Below, one piece after another: positions 47,782 through 59,629 of a DNA stretch of 64,000 bases. Origin of the DNA: Homarus americanus (taxonomy: Eukaryota; Arthropoda; Malacostraca; Decapoda; Nephropidae). The stretch lies in contig NW_024752009.1 in NCBI RefSeq assembly GCF_018991925.1, forward strand, positions 100,001-164,000, given 5' to 3'. The notes under the pieces are model-generated. The model was not told the DNA's origin. It saw only the letters and a program-made list of their open reading frames with translations, and made no database searches. The translations under genes were made by a program, and so were the position numbers. The number at the start of each line of letters is the position of its first letter. Within the stretch, counting starts at the first letter, position 1.

Positions 47782-47845
<64 letters not shown>
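47782..47845. repeat. (AC)n microsatellite
   Basis: About 32 units. Confidence 0.97.
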
Positions 47846-47848
<3 letters not shown>

Positions 47849-48117
47849 TACTCACTCCTAAGACACTCGGATAAATCAACTTCTTAACGAGTGATATAAG
47901 AACGTCTCCATTTGACTCGCTTACCTTATGACAAAAGAGATGTTCTACAGTATTACCGACAAATATGGCGCCGGAATGGTAGAATGACTGTACCGTAATT
48001 ACTATAGGTGTGTTATATGGTGACTGCCAGGCTAGACTAAACCAAAGTTAAATAATCTTAATTCGGTTTCTCTCTCACACATTCCTTTCCCCCCTCTCCT
48101 CGCTCTCTTTGCTACTT

Positions 48118-48640
48118 ACCATGTTACGCGGGCTCTCTCTCTAATCTCACCATGTTACGCGGGCTCTCTCTCTAATCTTACCATGTTACGCGGGCTCTCT
48201 CTCTAATCTCACCATGTTACGCGGGCTCTCTCTCTAATCTTACCATGTTACGTGGGCTCTCTCTCTAATCTTACCATGTTCTCTCTAATCTCACCATGTT
48301 ACGCGGGCTCTCTCTCTAATCTTACCATGTTACGCGGGCTCTCTCTCTAATCTCACCATGTTGGGCTCTCTCTCTAATCTTACCATGTTACGTGGGCTCT
48401 CTCTCTAATCTTACCATGTTATAGGCTCTCTCTCTAATCTCACCTTGTTGCTCTTACCATGTTACGCGGGCTCTCTCTCTAATCTCACCTTGTTGCGCGG
48501 GCTCTCTCTCTAATCTTACCATGTTACGTGGGCTCTCTCTCTAATCTTACCATGTTACGCGGGCTCTCTCTCTAATCTCACCTTGTTGCGCGGGCTCTCT
48601 CTCTAATCTTACCATGTTATGCGGGCTCTCTCTCTAATTC
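48118..48640. repeat. 31-bp minisatellite
   Basis: About 17 units of CCATGTTACGCGGGCTCTCT + CTCTAATCTTA, some shortened. Each unit's minus strand carries CATGGTAAGA, a donor-like word. Confidence 0.94.
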
Positions 48641-49251
48641 TCGCTCTTTCTCTCTAATCCTTTTCTTTATTCCTTCTCTTTCTCAATAATTTTTACACTT
48701 CGCTTCTCTCTCTCTTAAATCTCTCCCCTCACAGTTTATTAATGCACACAGCCGGGGGCCAAATTTCTCGTAGCTCATGACGGGATAATTGCTGGTAACT
48801 CTGCCTCCGGTCACCACTTCCGTTAGCGGCGCAACGGCGCGTTTCCGGTCAGTGAACAACGGGACAATGATCGTTCAACTGCGCAACGGGACAAAATTCC
48901 TCAAAAAACTGCGAGGTAAAATTTTCACAAGCAACAAGGGGATCTACATATATCCGAAAATTGTGCAAGACGTTCAATTTCCACAAACTGCGCGTGTGGA
49001 CACGGAAAACTGTAACGGGACACTGCATATACAATGCCTTTGATGCGCAAGGAGACACCTCACACCGTTTAAGGGGACAACTTTTCTAATATGCCTTAGA
49101 GGACAACTGTGGTGAAACACACAGAAGCTTCTGGGGGTGTTATCTGATAATATGCACCAAGCAACAAGGTATCAACGCAGTCTCCTCTGTACTGTGACTT
49201 GATGATGACAAATCACACCCCACACAGCATCCTCAGCAGCTGCTCAAGAGT

Positions 49252-49252
<1 letters not shown>

Positions 49253-49286
<34 letters not shown>
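49253..49286. repeat. (CT)n microsatellite next to a retroelement 3' end
   Basis: About 17 units, lying 25 bp beyond the minus-strand 3' end at 49310. Confidence 0.96.
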
Positions 49287-49289
<3 letters not shown>

Positions 49290-49309
49290 TGGGGTTGGGG
49301 ATTTAGGGT

Positions 49310-49990
49310 TAGTTAATTGGACATTCCCTAACATCCTGTACAAGGCGAACACACACGCATTACAACGCCAAACAAGGCAGCAGCTGAGTTCATCCTTGCC
49401 TTCTTAGACGTTGAATGTGCTAGAGTGGCTGTGTGACCAACTTCCGTGTAGTGAAGGAGAGATAAGTGTCTAGTGCCTCCAGGACTGTGTAGGAGGAGGG
49501 ACAGTATGCTCATGGTGGGACGACGTGATGGTGAGAGGGATTTACATGTAGTAACAACCAGACTCGGATACTCCCAGTAGTACCTGTATCCAAGGTGGAG
49601 TGTTGTATACACAATCTGTTGAGACCGAGTTAGAGGTTGATAACCTTTGTAGTGTTGGATGTCATCCCCGGCTCCTGTGTCGTAAGGTCGTAATGTTCAG
49701 CTCAACAAAAATTTAAGATTCGTCCAGTGTTTGTTGAAGATCTCACGTTGTGTGTTGCGTATCCCAGATTTGAGATGGCTTAGGAAGAGGGCGCGGGGGA
49801 GGCTTCCATGTACCCTTCCCGAGTTGCTTCTTTGGTAAGACGATCAACAGTATCTCAGGCAGAAGTCCTTATGTGAGATGGGATCCAGAAAAACTTGACA
49901 CGGATCTTATCAGTTTACTCTTACCTGGTGAAGACCGCAAGGGTGTGTTGGATGAGGAAGCCTAGTTAGCACAATTTGCTGTTGATGATA
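49310..49990 (-). mobile_element. Degenerate non-LTR retrotransposon 3' end with RNase H and C-terminal zinc-knuckle-like region
   Basis: Read on the minus strand, 49905-49815 gives VKFFWIPSHIRTSA-stop-DTVDRLTKEATREG, the end of an RNase HI domain (WIPSH motif, then D-x2-D-x-L-x-K-E-A). Frameshifts follow, then QIVYTTLHLGYRYYWEYPSL and a decayed Cys/His region at 49612-49328 ending CSPCTGC. The 3' end lies near 49310, and 25 bp further on the same side stands a (CT)n tract (49253-49286). Premature stops and frame changes make it a fossil. A shorter copy of the same 3' end is at 15930-16080. Confidence 0.7.
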
Positions 49991-50044
49991 AGGAGGTCCG
50001 TCGGTCAGACCCCCAATCCCCCCCCCCCCTCGTTGTGTTCTAGA

Positions 50045-50340
50045 GTTCAGAGGGTCAGCCACACTGCACCCCAGGAACCAGCTCAGTTGTAGAAGTCAAA
50101 GTTCAGCTTCACTACCTCTACTAGCTGTACTGGAGGTCAAAGGTTAACCTTCTTGATCCCAGAACCGAGCTGTGTTGTGATCTAAAGGTCAACTTCACTA
50201 CCCCTACAGCCCAGCTGTGTTGTGAAGGTTAAAGGTCAACTTTACCACCCCAAGAACCAGCGTTTCTAAAGTTTAAAAAACTAAGTTTCATGACCAGGGG
50301 CCACGCTATGTTGAGGGGTGGAAGGTCAACTTCAACTTGC
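50045..50340. promoter_or_regulatory. Tandem array of nuclear-receptor DR1-like half-sites, period about 45 bp
   Basis: AAGTCA-A-AGTTCA at 50093, AGGTCA-A-AGGTTA at 50134, GATCTA-A-AGGTCA at 50179, AGGTTA-A-AGGTCA at 50226, and single AGGTCA at about 50323. Intervening DNA also repeats (GAGCTGTGTTGTGA, AACTTCACTACCCC). Direct repeats with one-base spacing match the DR1 element bound by RXR/HNF4/COUP-TF receptors. Function here is inference. Confidence 0.5.
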
Positions 50341-51262
50341 CTAGTTATCATACCCAAGTTCACAAGAAACGTTCTACAGTTTATCGGTGAATTGTAGACC
50401 TCTGTAACTCGTCCTGAAAAATGTTGACGCTACACTACATCGTAATCAACATCTACTTGGCAAACAGAACACCGCCAACACCTCCCCTCCCCGCCTCTCA
50501 TTCCGCTCCAACATGCCTCGACAACGACCTACCGGCACCACCCAGCAACACACACACGCGCGCCTCCTCTCCCTGTAAGCGACTCCCCTCTTCCTAGCTC
50601 CTCCACTATCGTCTCTCTCTTTCCTCTACTATATATCTTCCTTATCTACATGGCTCATACAAGGCAACATGAAGCAGACTTAAGAGCATATCTCCCTCCA
50701 TATTAACCACATCTTACATGTCCACCAAGAGAGAGAGAGAGGAGTGCCCCCCTCCCCCACCATCACCGTAAACATAGGGTGTCGTGGGAAAGTAGAGGCA
50801 GCAACAACATCGCCTGCTACCCTACCGTCGGTTTAGTAAGGGAGGCGCCAGTCAACATCTTCAACATCATCCCCTCCTCCATATCTCGTCAAGCCCCCTA
50901 CCTAGAACACGAGGCTGCAACAACATCGCCCTCTACCCCGCCCTCAGCATCAGTCGGTAAGGGAGAGCCCAGCCAGCGCCGCCAACACCCGACTGACCCT
51001 TACTGCTGGGGAGCTTAAAGGTGACCACCTCTTACCCTCGTCGATATTGGCTGGAGTTGAGGGTGAGGCAGAGAGCTCATGATGGCGTGGGTGGCATTGC
51101 TGAGGCTGATTGAGTTTTTTGTTGTGAGCGTGAGTTTGCGTGTGTGTGTTTGTGTGCTACTTCGTTTGTGTGGGATAATGAGGACTCGTGATGGTGTGGG
51201 GCGTTATAAGGGTGGTATTGCTCGCTGCAGCTGACTCGAATTTGCTTCATGTGAATTTGTGG

Positions 51263-51264
<2 letters not shown>

Positions 51265-51326
<62 letters not shown>
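51265..51326. repeat. (GT)n microsatellite
   Basis: About 31 units, then GGTTGGTTGGTTGGTTG. Confidence 0.97.
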
Positions 51327-51327
<1 letters not shown>

Positions 51328-51534
51328 TTGGTTGGTTGGTTGCCCCAGCAGTCATATCTAATTTAAGTTTTGTATCAACGTGCTTCTGGTTTGAGTGCGT
51401 TAATTTGTTCGTAAAAGTTTGAAAGTGTGAGTCAGGGTGAATACGTTTGTGAATGAGTGATTGAGTGTTTGTCTGTGTGAGCATGTGAGAGCAGTGTACT
51501 AACCTAACCAGCTATACTATATACTCCGAGACCT

Positions 51535-51536
<2 letters not shown>

Positions 51537-51596
<60 letters not shown>
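51537..51596. repeat. (AC)n microsatellite
   Basis: About 29 units. Confidence 0.97.
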
Positions 51597-51818
51597 TAAA
51601 CTAGCCTCACAATTACACACCTAGAACTACCTTAATTAGACCAGTCCTCGTAACACCAGTAAGAGAAGAACATTGACTTTGAGAATGTGTCAGAGTCCGG
51701 AGGTGTGTGTTGAGGGGAGGAGGCGAGAGGCAGTTTCTAGATCGACAGTAATTCTCCGACAGTTCCCTCTAACCTGCCTGCCTGTCTAAACCTTCGCCGA
51801 TCAGGGAGACAACCTCAG

Positions 51819-51821
<3 letters not shown>

Positions 51822-51859
<38 letters not shown>

Positions 51860-52470
51860 ATCTTTCCAGCCGATTCTTTAATACCCTGCATCCCTCTCCT
51901 CCTTACATCCCTCTCCCCAGCACTACATCCCTCTCTCGGCCACTATATCCTCTCTCCTTTACATCCCTCTCTCGGCCACTACATCCCTCTCCCCGGCACT
52001 AAATCCCTCTCCTCGCCCTACATCCCTCTCCCCGGCACCATCCCTCTCCTCATCCCTCTCCCCCATACATCCCTCTCCTCCCACTACATCCCTCTCCCCG
52101 GCTACATCCCTCTCCCGGCACTAAATCCTCTCCTCCCACTCCCCTCTCCGCCACTCATCCCTCTCCTCGCCAATACATCCCTCTCCCCCACTACATCCTC
52201 TCCTCGCCACTACATCCCTCTCCCCGGCCACTACATCCCTCTCTCGCCCTCATCCCCTCTCCCCCACACACATCCTCTCCTCGCCACTACATCCCTCTCC
52301 TCGCCACTACATCCCTCTCCCCGGCACTACATCCCTCTCCTCATCCCTCTCCACATCCCTCCCTCTCCTCATCCTCTTCTACATCCCTCTCCTACATCCC
52401 TCTCCCCGGCACTACATCCCTCTCCCCGGCACTACATCCCTCTCTCGGCCTCTACATCCTCCATCCCGCC
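51822..52470. repeat. (CT)n then ACTACATCCCTCTCCCCGGC minisatellite
   Basis: A CT run to 51856, then about 30 irregular 10-20-bp units built on CATCCCTCTCC. Confidence 0.92.
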
Positions 52471-52559
52471 TCTAACCTTCGGGCCGACACCTCCACCCAG
52501 CCACTCGCATCATCCGTCGATACAATAGCAACCAACGTCTTCCATCCCTCAATCTCTCT

Positions 52560-53310
52560 CCTAACACTACATTCAATCCTCTCCCTCCCCTATCTACATC
52601 TCTCCTTCCCCCCACCTCAACATCTACCCCTCCCCACTTCAACATCCTCCCTTCCTTCCTCCCCCAACCTATACTCCTCTTCCTCCCCACTTCAACATCC
52701 TCCTTCCTTCCTCCCCAACCTATACTCCTCTTCCTCCCCCACTTCAACATCCTCCTTCCTTCCTCCCCCAACCTACAGTATACTCCTCTTCCTCCTCCCT
52801 TCTACTCCTCCCTCCCCCACCTCAACATCCTCCCTCCCCTACTTCAACATCCTCCCCTTCCTTCCTCCCCAACCTATACTCCTCTTCCTCCCCCACTTCA
52901 ACATCCTCCCTTCCTTCCTCCCCAACCTACAGTATCCCTCTTCCTCCTCCACTTCTACTCCTCTCCCTCCCCCCACCTCAACATCCTCCCTCCCCTACTT
53001 CAACATCCTCCCTTCCTTCCCCAACCTACTCCTCTTCCTCCCCACTTCAACATCCTCCTTCCTTCCTCCCCCAACCTACAGTATACTCCTCTTCCTCCTC
53101 CACTTCTACTCCTCCCCCACCTCAACATCCTCCTCCCTCCCCCACTTCCATCCTCCCTCCCTCCCCAACCTATACTCCTCTCCTCCCCACTTCTGCGCCT
53201 CTCCTCCCCCACTTCAACATCCTCCCTCCCTCCCCCAACCTTCTCCTCCCTCCCTTCCCTCCCTCACTTCCTCCTCCTCCCCAACCATCTCCTCTCCCTC
53301 CCCACTTCTA
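52560..53310. repeat. About 50-bp pyrimidine minisatellite
   Basis: Units built from CTTCAACATCCTCCTTCCTT, CCTCCCCAACCTATACTCCT and CTTCCTCCCC, roughly 14-16 copies with length changes. Minus frames rich in GREEDVEVGRKRSIGWG are artefacts. Confidence 0.92.
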
Positions 53311-53354
53311 AGTCTAGCCCGTGTGAGATAAAACCAGCACATCAGTCAGTGTCA

Positions 53355-53830
53355 GGGGAAAATGGGGTAATGGGGGAGGATGAGGGAAGGAGGAGGAAGG
53401 AAGAGCGGAGGAAGGTGGGAAGATGGGGAGAATGAAACAGAAGGAGGAGGAGAAAGGAGAAAAGAGACACAGGAAGGGCACAGAAGACTATGTATGGGCG
53501 CAGCCGGGTGGAAGAGTGCTGTAAGGAGTGTGTTAAGATAAATTGATGGTGATTGGTAGCGGAGGAGAGTGTCTGGAGGAGGAGTGCAGGAGGAGGTGAT
53601 GGAGGAGGGTGCAGGAGGGTGATCAGGAGGAGGTGCAGGAGGATAGTGGGGAGGAGTGATCTGGGGAGGAGGGTGCAGGAGGAGAGTGATGAGGAGGAGG
53701 GTGCAGGAGGGAGTGATGGGAGGAGGGGTGCAGGAGGATGGTGATTGTGGGGAGGAGAGTGATCTGGGAGGTGGTGCTTGGTAATGGGAGGATGTGGTTG
53801 GTGCTGGGAGGAGGAGGAATGCACGGATGG
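53355..53830. repeat. Purine-rich minisatellite of GAGGAGGGTGCAGGAGG units
   Basis: Purine-rich on the plus strand, opposite to the preceding 1.5 kb. Core GTGATGGAGGAGGGTGCAGG at 53590-53760. The 258-codon and 160-codon minus frames are compositional. Confidence 0.9.
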
Positions 53831-54752
53831 ACCTAGCTGGGGAGAGGGAGGGGGGTGGCATTAAAGAATCTACAGAGGGCGGTGAATGGTGCTCAATGGC
53901 TGGGTAGCGGAGGGCTGTGCGGACGGTAAGGGGTAGGGGTAGAGGTGGAAGGGGTATAAGGGAAAGGGGTATAAGTAGAGGGGAATATCTAGCAGAGGGG
54001 AAGGGTTGGGAAGAGGGAAAGGGTAAAAGCAGATGGGAATGGCTAGGAACAAGGGACGGGGAGGTGGGGAGACTCCATTGGCTGGCTCTGGAAGGGTCAG
54101 AGGCTACAGAGGCGATACAATGGGCCATAAAAGCTCTCTTACAGAAAGATGAATGTGGCCGCTACACCAGCCAGCCCACAGAGAGCACCTCAGCACACCA
54201 TCAGCCGTACATGTAAAATACGACCACTTACGCAGCAAACGCATATACGCTAGAACCTAAGCCGCAAATACATGCGTACACGAACCTCGGCGACAGATCA
54301 ATGTGTACAAGAACCTCGGCGGCAGATGTGCACAGAAAACTGCTCAATACACACACATACGCTACAACTAAACGCTGAACACATGTATACGCAAAACAAC
54401 TACACTACACGCACGTACTTAAGACCCTATACGCGCACACAGCCAGGGTACTCCACACCTCCCACCTGGTGAAGGCGTAAAAACGACATAAATTAGTGAA
54501 AATGGGACTGAGGAGGGAGGGAGGGAGGGAGGGAGGGAGGGAAACTTGGAAGTGGGGAGCCAGCAAAGGTGAGAGAGGGAGAGAGAAAGATGCAACATGA
54601 AGTAAAATATTACAAAATACAAAAAAATAAAATAAAAATTAAATGAAAAATTAGAAAAAAAAAGTAAATGACCCAACAAAGAAATTGACACACAGTAGTA
54701 GTCAAGTGGTACTGGATACATTGTATACAAACAACCGCCACAGTTAACTTGG

Positions 54753-54912
54753 AAATCACCTGAAGTTTAGTCACCCCACAGGTAATTTCACTTGAAGATT
54801 AACCATCCTTACGATACATTGACGTGAGGGGTTCCGTAAGGTTAGGTTAGGTTAGGCTAGCGTGGTTAGTCTTCAGGTGAATTAAGCTGAGGTGTCTAAT
54901 CTTCAGGTGATC
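54753..54912. mobile_element. M1 MITE-like element, copy 7 (best-preserved palindrome)
   Basis: Left AATCACCTGAAGTTTAGTCA, then TTTCACTTGAAGATTAACCA. Right GGTTAGTCTTCAGGTGAATT, then AGGTGTCTAATCTTCAGGTG. The inverted arms are about 60 bp around a GGTTAGGTTAGGTTAGGC centre. A transcript would fold into one long hairpin. Confidence 0.8.
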
Positions 54913-54919
54913 TGATATG

Positions 54920-55960
54920 TATTACAGAAACAACTTGTAAAGAAAACCTGGTTAACAATGTACAAAGAAGACGAGGGAGGTATTCATTCATTCAGGAGGA
55001 GGGAGGGTTGAGAAAAATATTACCTTTAGCCTTAAATACACATAAGGCAATATAACAGAGGCGGATTGTGATAAATAAGCCAGTAGTTCCCGCACTGGCA
55101 GTCAGCTCCTCTTCCATCACAGAACTTTAATAAATATTCCATACACGCTGACGGCCACACAGTCACGTAACGCATTAACTGCCCAATCACTCACTGGTGT
55201 TGCAAATTAACATACAAGAATTATTAGTATTGCAAATTAATAGACAGCAATCCAAAAAGTGTACATAAACAAATACCAATGACAGCAACTCGTCAATCAT
55301 AATCAACCTTGTAGATCATCATCACCACACCCTACAGGCAAGAAACAAAACAAGCGCTAAAAGACCGGAAGCGTCCAAGTCTTGCCAGATAAGATTTAAC
55401 GAGGCAGAGGGGACGAAATGCTTCACTTCCGGTGGTGTGTGTGTGTGTGTGGGGGTGTGTCTTAAGCGACCAAGTAGTGCGTCTTCTCCTCCCCTACCAC
55501 CAGCAGCACGACCTTCCTCTTTAGTTTGTTCCCAAGCAGGAAGGCCGACCCACCACTCACGTGTCTGTACTAGGGTATATAGAGTAACAGCACCCCCCTC
55601 CTCCCCACAACCACCCCCATGACAGCCGTGATTGGTCTAACATTGGTGAATGACTGTGAAACTATTTTAACCTGGCAGCAAAGTAACAGTTCACCTGTAG
55701 ACACAACATCTAGGATGATAAAACAACACAAAGAGGAAAACCGTACTTGTAGACTTTCCTCACTAGTGTGGCGTCCGATTCCCACATCTGACAACAAGGG
55801 AAACAACCTAACAATGTAATCAAGATCATATCGTACACAAAAGAACTAAACGTACAGTACAGTCCATCCTTAACGCCAAAATTATTCATGAAAAGACCAT
55901 CTCTTACAGGCAGTGAAAGTGGATCCCATTAGGGCAGTGTACATACAACTCACTGAAAAC
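54920..55960. other. No gene seen
   Basis: Unique DNA. A short (GT)n lies at 55433-55450. Nothing else supportable. Confidence 0.5.
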
Positions 55961-55969
55961 TAAGCCTTC

Positions 55970-55971
<2 letters not shown>

Positions 55972-56021
<50 letters not shown>
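55972..56021. repeat. (AC)n microsatellite
   Basis: About 25 units. Confidence 0.97.
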
Positions 56022-56023
<2 letters not shown>

Positions 56024-56527
56024 TCCTCTCCTCCGTCTAAATACTTAACCTATACGTTTCTAACTAATGATACCGCAAAAACGATATAAAACTCTCTCAA
56101 AACAAATACAAGGAACAAGTAAACAGCAGCAAACAAAGAATGAAAATACCGATACAAGAGAACAATGTAGTGTGAAAAACAATGAAGAAATTAGAGATAA
56201 ATGTTACTAAGAGTGAGACGAGAGAACCACCAGACACTGTAAGGCGGAGGGGGGGGACACAGGGAGAATAAAGTTCATAATGAAAACAAAATCAGTAACA
56301 TGGAGCAACAAGGTGAAAGGGAATTATGACTGCTATACTAATGTCAATGGCTACTGATACTACTGCTCAAAAAACTACTACTACTACAAATTACTGTCAT
56401 TACTACTACTACTACTATTTACTGCTACTGTGATTACTATCTTATCATACTATTACTAATACAATTGCCTCTCTTATTTCTACGACAAAACTTATCAAAT
56501 ACGAAAACCACACATAAGTACAGAACG

Positions 56528-56770
56528 ATTGTGGGTGGGTGACAGGTATGGATGAGTGGGTGGCAGGGATGGATGAGTGGGTGGCAGGGATGGATGAGTG
56601 GGTGGCAGGGATGGGTGAGTGGGTGGCAGGGTTGGATTAATGGGTGAGTGGGTGGCAGGGTTGGATTAATGGGTGAGTGGGTGGCAGGGATGAATTAATG
56701 GGTGAGTGGGTGGCAGGGATGAATTAATGGGTGGCGAGGACGAATACGTGAGTGGGTGACGGGTGAAGAG
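56528..56770. repeat. 21-bp minisatellite ATGGATGAGTGGGTGGCAGGG
   Basis: About ten units in two subtypes (with GGTTGGATTAAT or GATGGATGAG). Degenerate GACTGGC/TGATGAC repeats follow at 56940-57160. Confidence 0.9.
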
Positions 56771-57264
56771 GTGGGTGGCAGCGATGGGTGAGAGACCGGG
56801 TGGCGAGGGCGGGTGGCTCCAGCTCGGGTAACACGGTGAGACAAGTGGACCCAATACGCCGCCCAGGGACTGCCACCCAAATGTATTGGTTATCCAAGAT
56901 TGCCTGGGTGGTCGGCGCCCCTCTGGAACCTCTGCATCGCTGACTGGGTTGGAATAGTGGTTAACTGACTGGCGCTTGGAGGCTGACCGATGACAGGGTG
57001 CTTGAGGGCTGACTGATGACAATGACTGGCGCTTGGGGGCAGACTGAGTGTTAACGATAGAGTGGTGATAATAGACTGGCAACCTGAGTGATGACTATAA
57101 ACTGGGAGACTGAGTAGTGACGATAGACTGACAGACTCACTGTGACGATAGACTGGCAGTCTGGGTAGGAAGGAGACGTTCCCGTGTTTACTCAGCTAAC
57201 ATGTGCCCGATCACTCCAGAGGATCGGCGGGGGAGGGGGGGGATCTAGAGGGAAACTGGTGAAA

Positions 57265-57405
57265 GGAGAAATAAAACAAAGGAGAAGACGAAGAAGAGGA
57301 GGAGAGAAAGAAGACGAAGGAAAAAGAGAAGAAGAGCGGAGGAGTAGGAAGATAAAGAGGAAATGGAAGAGGAAGGAGACGACTAAGAGAGAGAGAGAGA
57401 GAGAG
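57265..57405. repeat. Purine-rich block with (GA)n end
   Basis: GAAGAAGAGGAGG-type DNA ending in (GA)n at 57388-57406. Confidence 0.85.
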
Positions 57406-57544
57406 AGGAACGCACCCAGCCTTCTCAACACCACCATCGGTGGTATATCCAGCCACCAGATCCTAGTCAAACTCGACCAACAAGACACAAGGGGGACCAC
57501 CTACCTCGAGTGTGAGATGACCCCTGAACCTTCCTCCAGATGTT

Positions 57545-57855
57545 GAGGATAACTGCACCTCCCCCCCAAACACACACCCCCCCCTTTCTCTCCCCAGACA
57601 CACTCCCCTTCCCCCCAGACACACACCCCCTTCTCTTCCCTCTCTCCCCAGACACACTCCCTTCCAGAGACACCTCTTCTCTCTTCTCCCTCTCCCCAGA
57701 CACACTCCCCCCCTCCCTCCCCCCCAGACACACCCCTCTCTCTCCCCAGACACACTCCCTCTCCTCCCCCAGACACACCCCCTCTCCCTCCCCACACACT
57801 CCCCCCCCTGACACACCCCTCTCCTACACACACTCTCTCTCCCCCCCAGACATTA
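57545..57855. repeat. CCCCAGACACACTCCC minisatellite
   Basis: About 14 irregular units of 16-28 bp. Glycine/cysteine-rich minus frames are artefacts. Confidence 0.9.
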
Positions 57856-57899
57856 ATTCCTCCCACACCCAAACGTAAACAACTTCAGCCACTCCAGTA

Positions 57900-58600
57900 T
57901 GGAATTTGCCAAGAGGTCAAAACACAGGTTGGTATTATACAACTGTACTTATACTGGCTGGGTCTTCCAAGAGCGTGCAGCACCACCATATGGGGTAGTC
58001 GACTTACTGTTTTGCTCAACCAATATGAATCTGCATGGCGATTAACCCGGATAAATACCTATCAAGTTTTTTTCTCCGGTAAGTAATGACGCTCTCTTTC
58101 TCTGTTCTATTTCTTATCTACCCATCAAGTCACATCTGTCTTAAAAATAAAATATCTGTGGTATGGAATTCGGGAAAGGTTGTGCCGCACCGCCAAGTTT
58201 ATTATTTTTATTCGTCGTTCTAAGATTCGACACTTGAGACACTGGTCGTATATAACATCACACTCGACAAACATCGCCTGGGTAATATATAGTGAATTCG
58301 AACGATAGCCTCAAGGGGAAAGGGGAAGTGGGGGGGTGTCGCCGCGGATGAAACATGTACTGTACACGGGGTGAGATTCGGTACAGTGTATTTAAAGCCT
58401 TGCTAGTCACCGAGGGAATGGCTCGAGCAAACCGGTGATGGATGTGTTGGTTGGTATCTGGGGCAGCGACACCTACACCACCTCCTCCCTTCAATGCTAA
58501 TTTACCAACGCCACACTACCAGGATGAACGCTAGTGATTTGTGACTGGCTAGATCTCTAATACCTCTCCCCCCCACCCCTTCCTCGAGTGGCACTTGACC
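57900..58600. other. No gene seen
   Basis: Unique DNA with one donor-like CCG|GTAAGT at 58077 but no coding-like sequence ahead of it. Confidence 0.5.
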
Positions 58601-59269
58601 AGCGACACACACACACACACACGGGGGTTTAATTCAAGTGAAGCTGCTGTGTAATGTATCTAGACCACCAACACTTTCACTTCCACCCACCCTCTCTGAG
58701 TGACACTTGACCGTCGCCGCACACAAGTGGCAGCAACAAGGTATGTAAGTGTGAAGTCTTGATGCCTCTTTCCGTAAAATGGTGACCAGAACAAGTCCCT
58801 TCTCCCAGCCCACCAGATTTACACCATCTACAAAGGTTGCTGGAGGAATGTACAGAGGCATACAGCCCTACAATCACTGGTGTTGGGATTTCCACCTTAT
58901 TAATAATGTTCACAATGGGTTTCCGCTTAATAAACACGACTTATTTCAATACCCTGTGAATTAAAGTGGGGTAGGAGGGAGAGGCAACACTTGATAACTC
59001 GTAGATAGAATGTAAACACACAGGTGGAAGGAATGTAAACAATTTGGATGGGAAAGATAGGTCACGTATAGCTGTATGAGTGTCGGGGTGAGGCAGGAAG
59101 TGGGTGGGGTGTGGGCGTGGCAATCATCAGGCACATAGGTCGGGTGTCACGGACGGCGAAAGTGCTATCACAAAGAGTGGAGCCGAGGTCACGTGCCTGC
59201 ATCACTTACTCATACGTAAACACTACGTTTGGTAGGAAATTTTAAAACACTTACATACGTGGCGTCAAA

Positions 59270-59287
59270 AAGTAAGTAAGTAAGTAA

Positions 59288-59318
<31 letters not shown>
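59270..59318. repeat. Compound (AAGT)n(GT)n(GA)n
   Basis: Three short motifs in series. Confidence 0.94.
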
Positions 59319-59511
59319 TCATACAACAACAAACTTTAAGGATCTCTCAGGCACAACTTGGCAGAACTAAACTGTGGGTAGTGAGAGACTACTAACACGC
59401 GAGGAAGACAGCCAACAGCAGGGACACAGGATAAAGCAACAGCAGGACAAGAAAACAGAAAGTAGGCGTGATCACAGCGCCAGGTGAGCCGGAGCAGGCA
59501 AAGGATGCTAA

Positions 59512-59541
59512 CCCGTGTGTGTGTGTGTGTGTGTGTGTGTA
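59512..59541. repeat. (GT)n microsatellite
   Basis: About 14 units. Confidence 0.96.
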
Positions 59542-59629
59542 GGTTTAGGTGGTTTTGGCTACATTTGTATTCAGGTTCAGGTCCAGCGCCATCTTTATGA
59601 GACCGTCGCCACATGGTGGGAATTAGTGT

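Noticed and set aside
48789..49043. 84-codon frame after a CT-rich acceptor-like sequence
   Set aside because: All three frames are closed between the acceptor AG at 48734 and this frame's ATG, and no family is recognised.
53352..54128. 258-codon and 160-codon minus frames
   Set aside because: Proline/serine strings from a purine-rich minisatellite.
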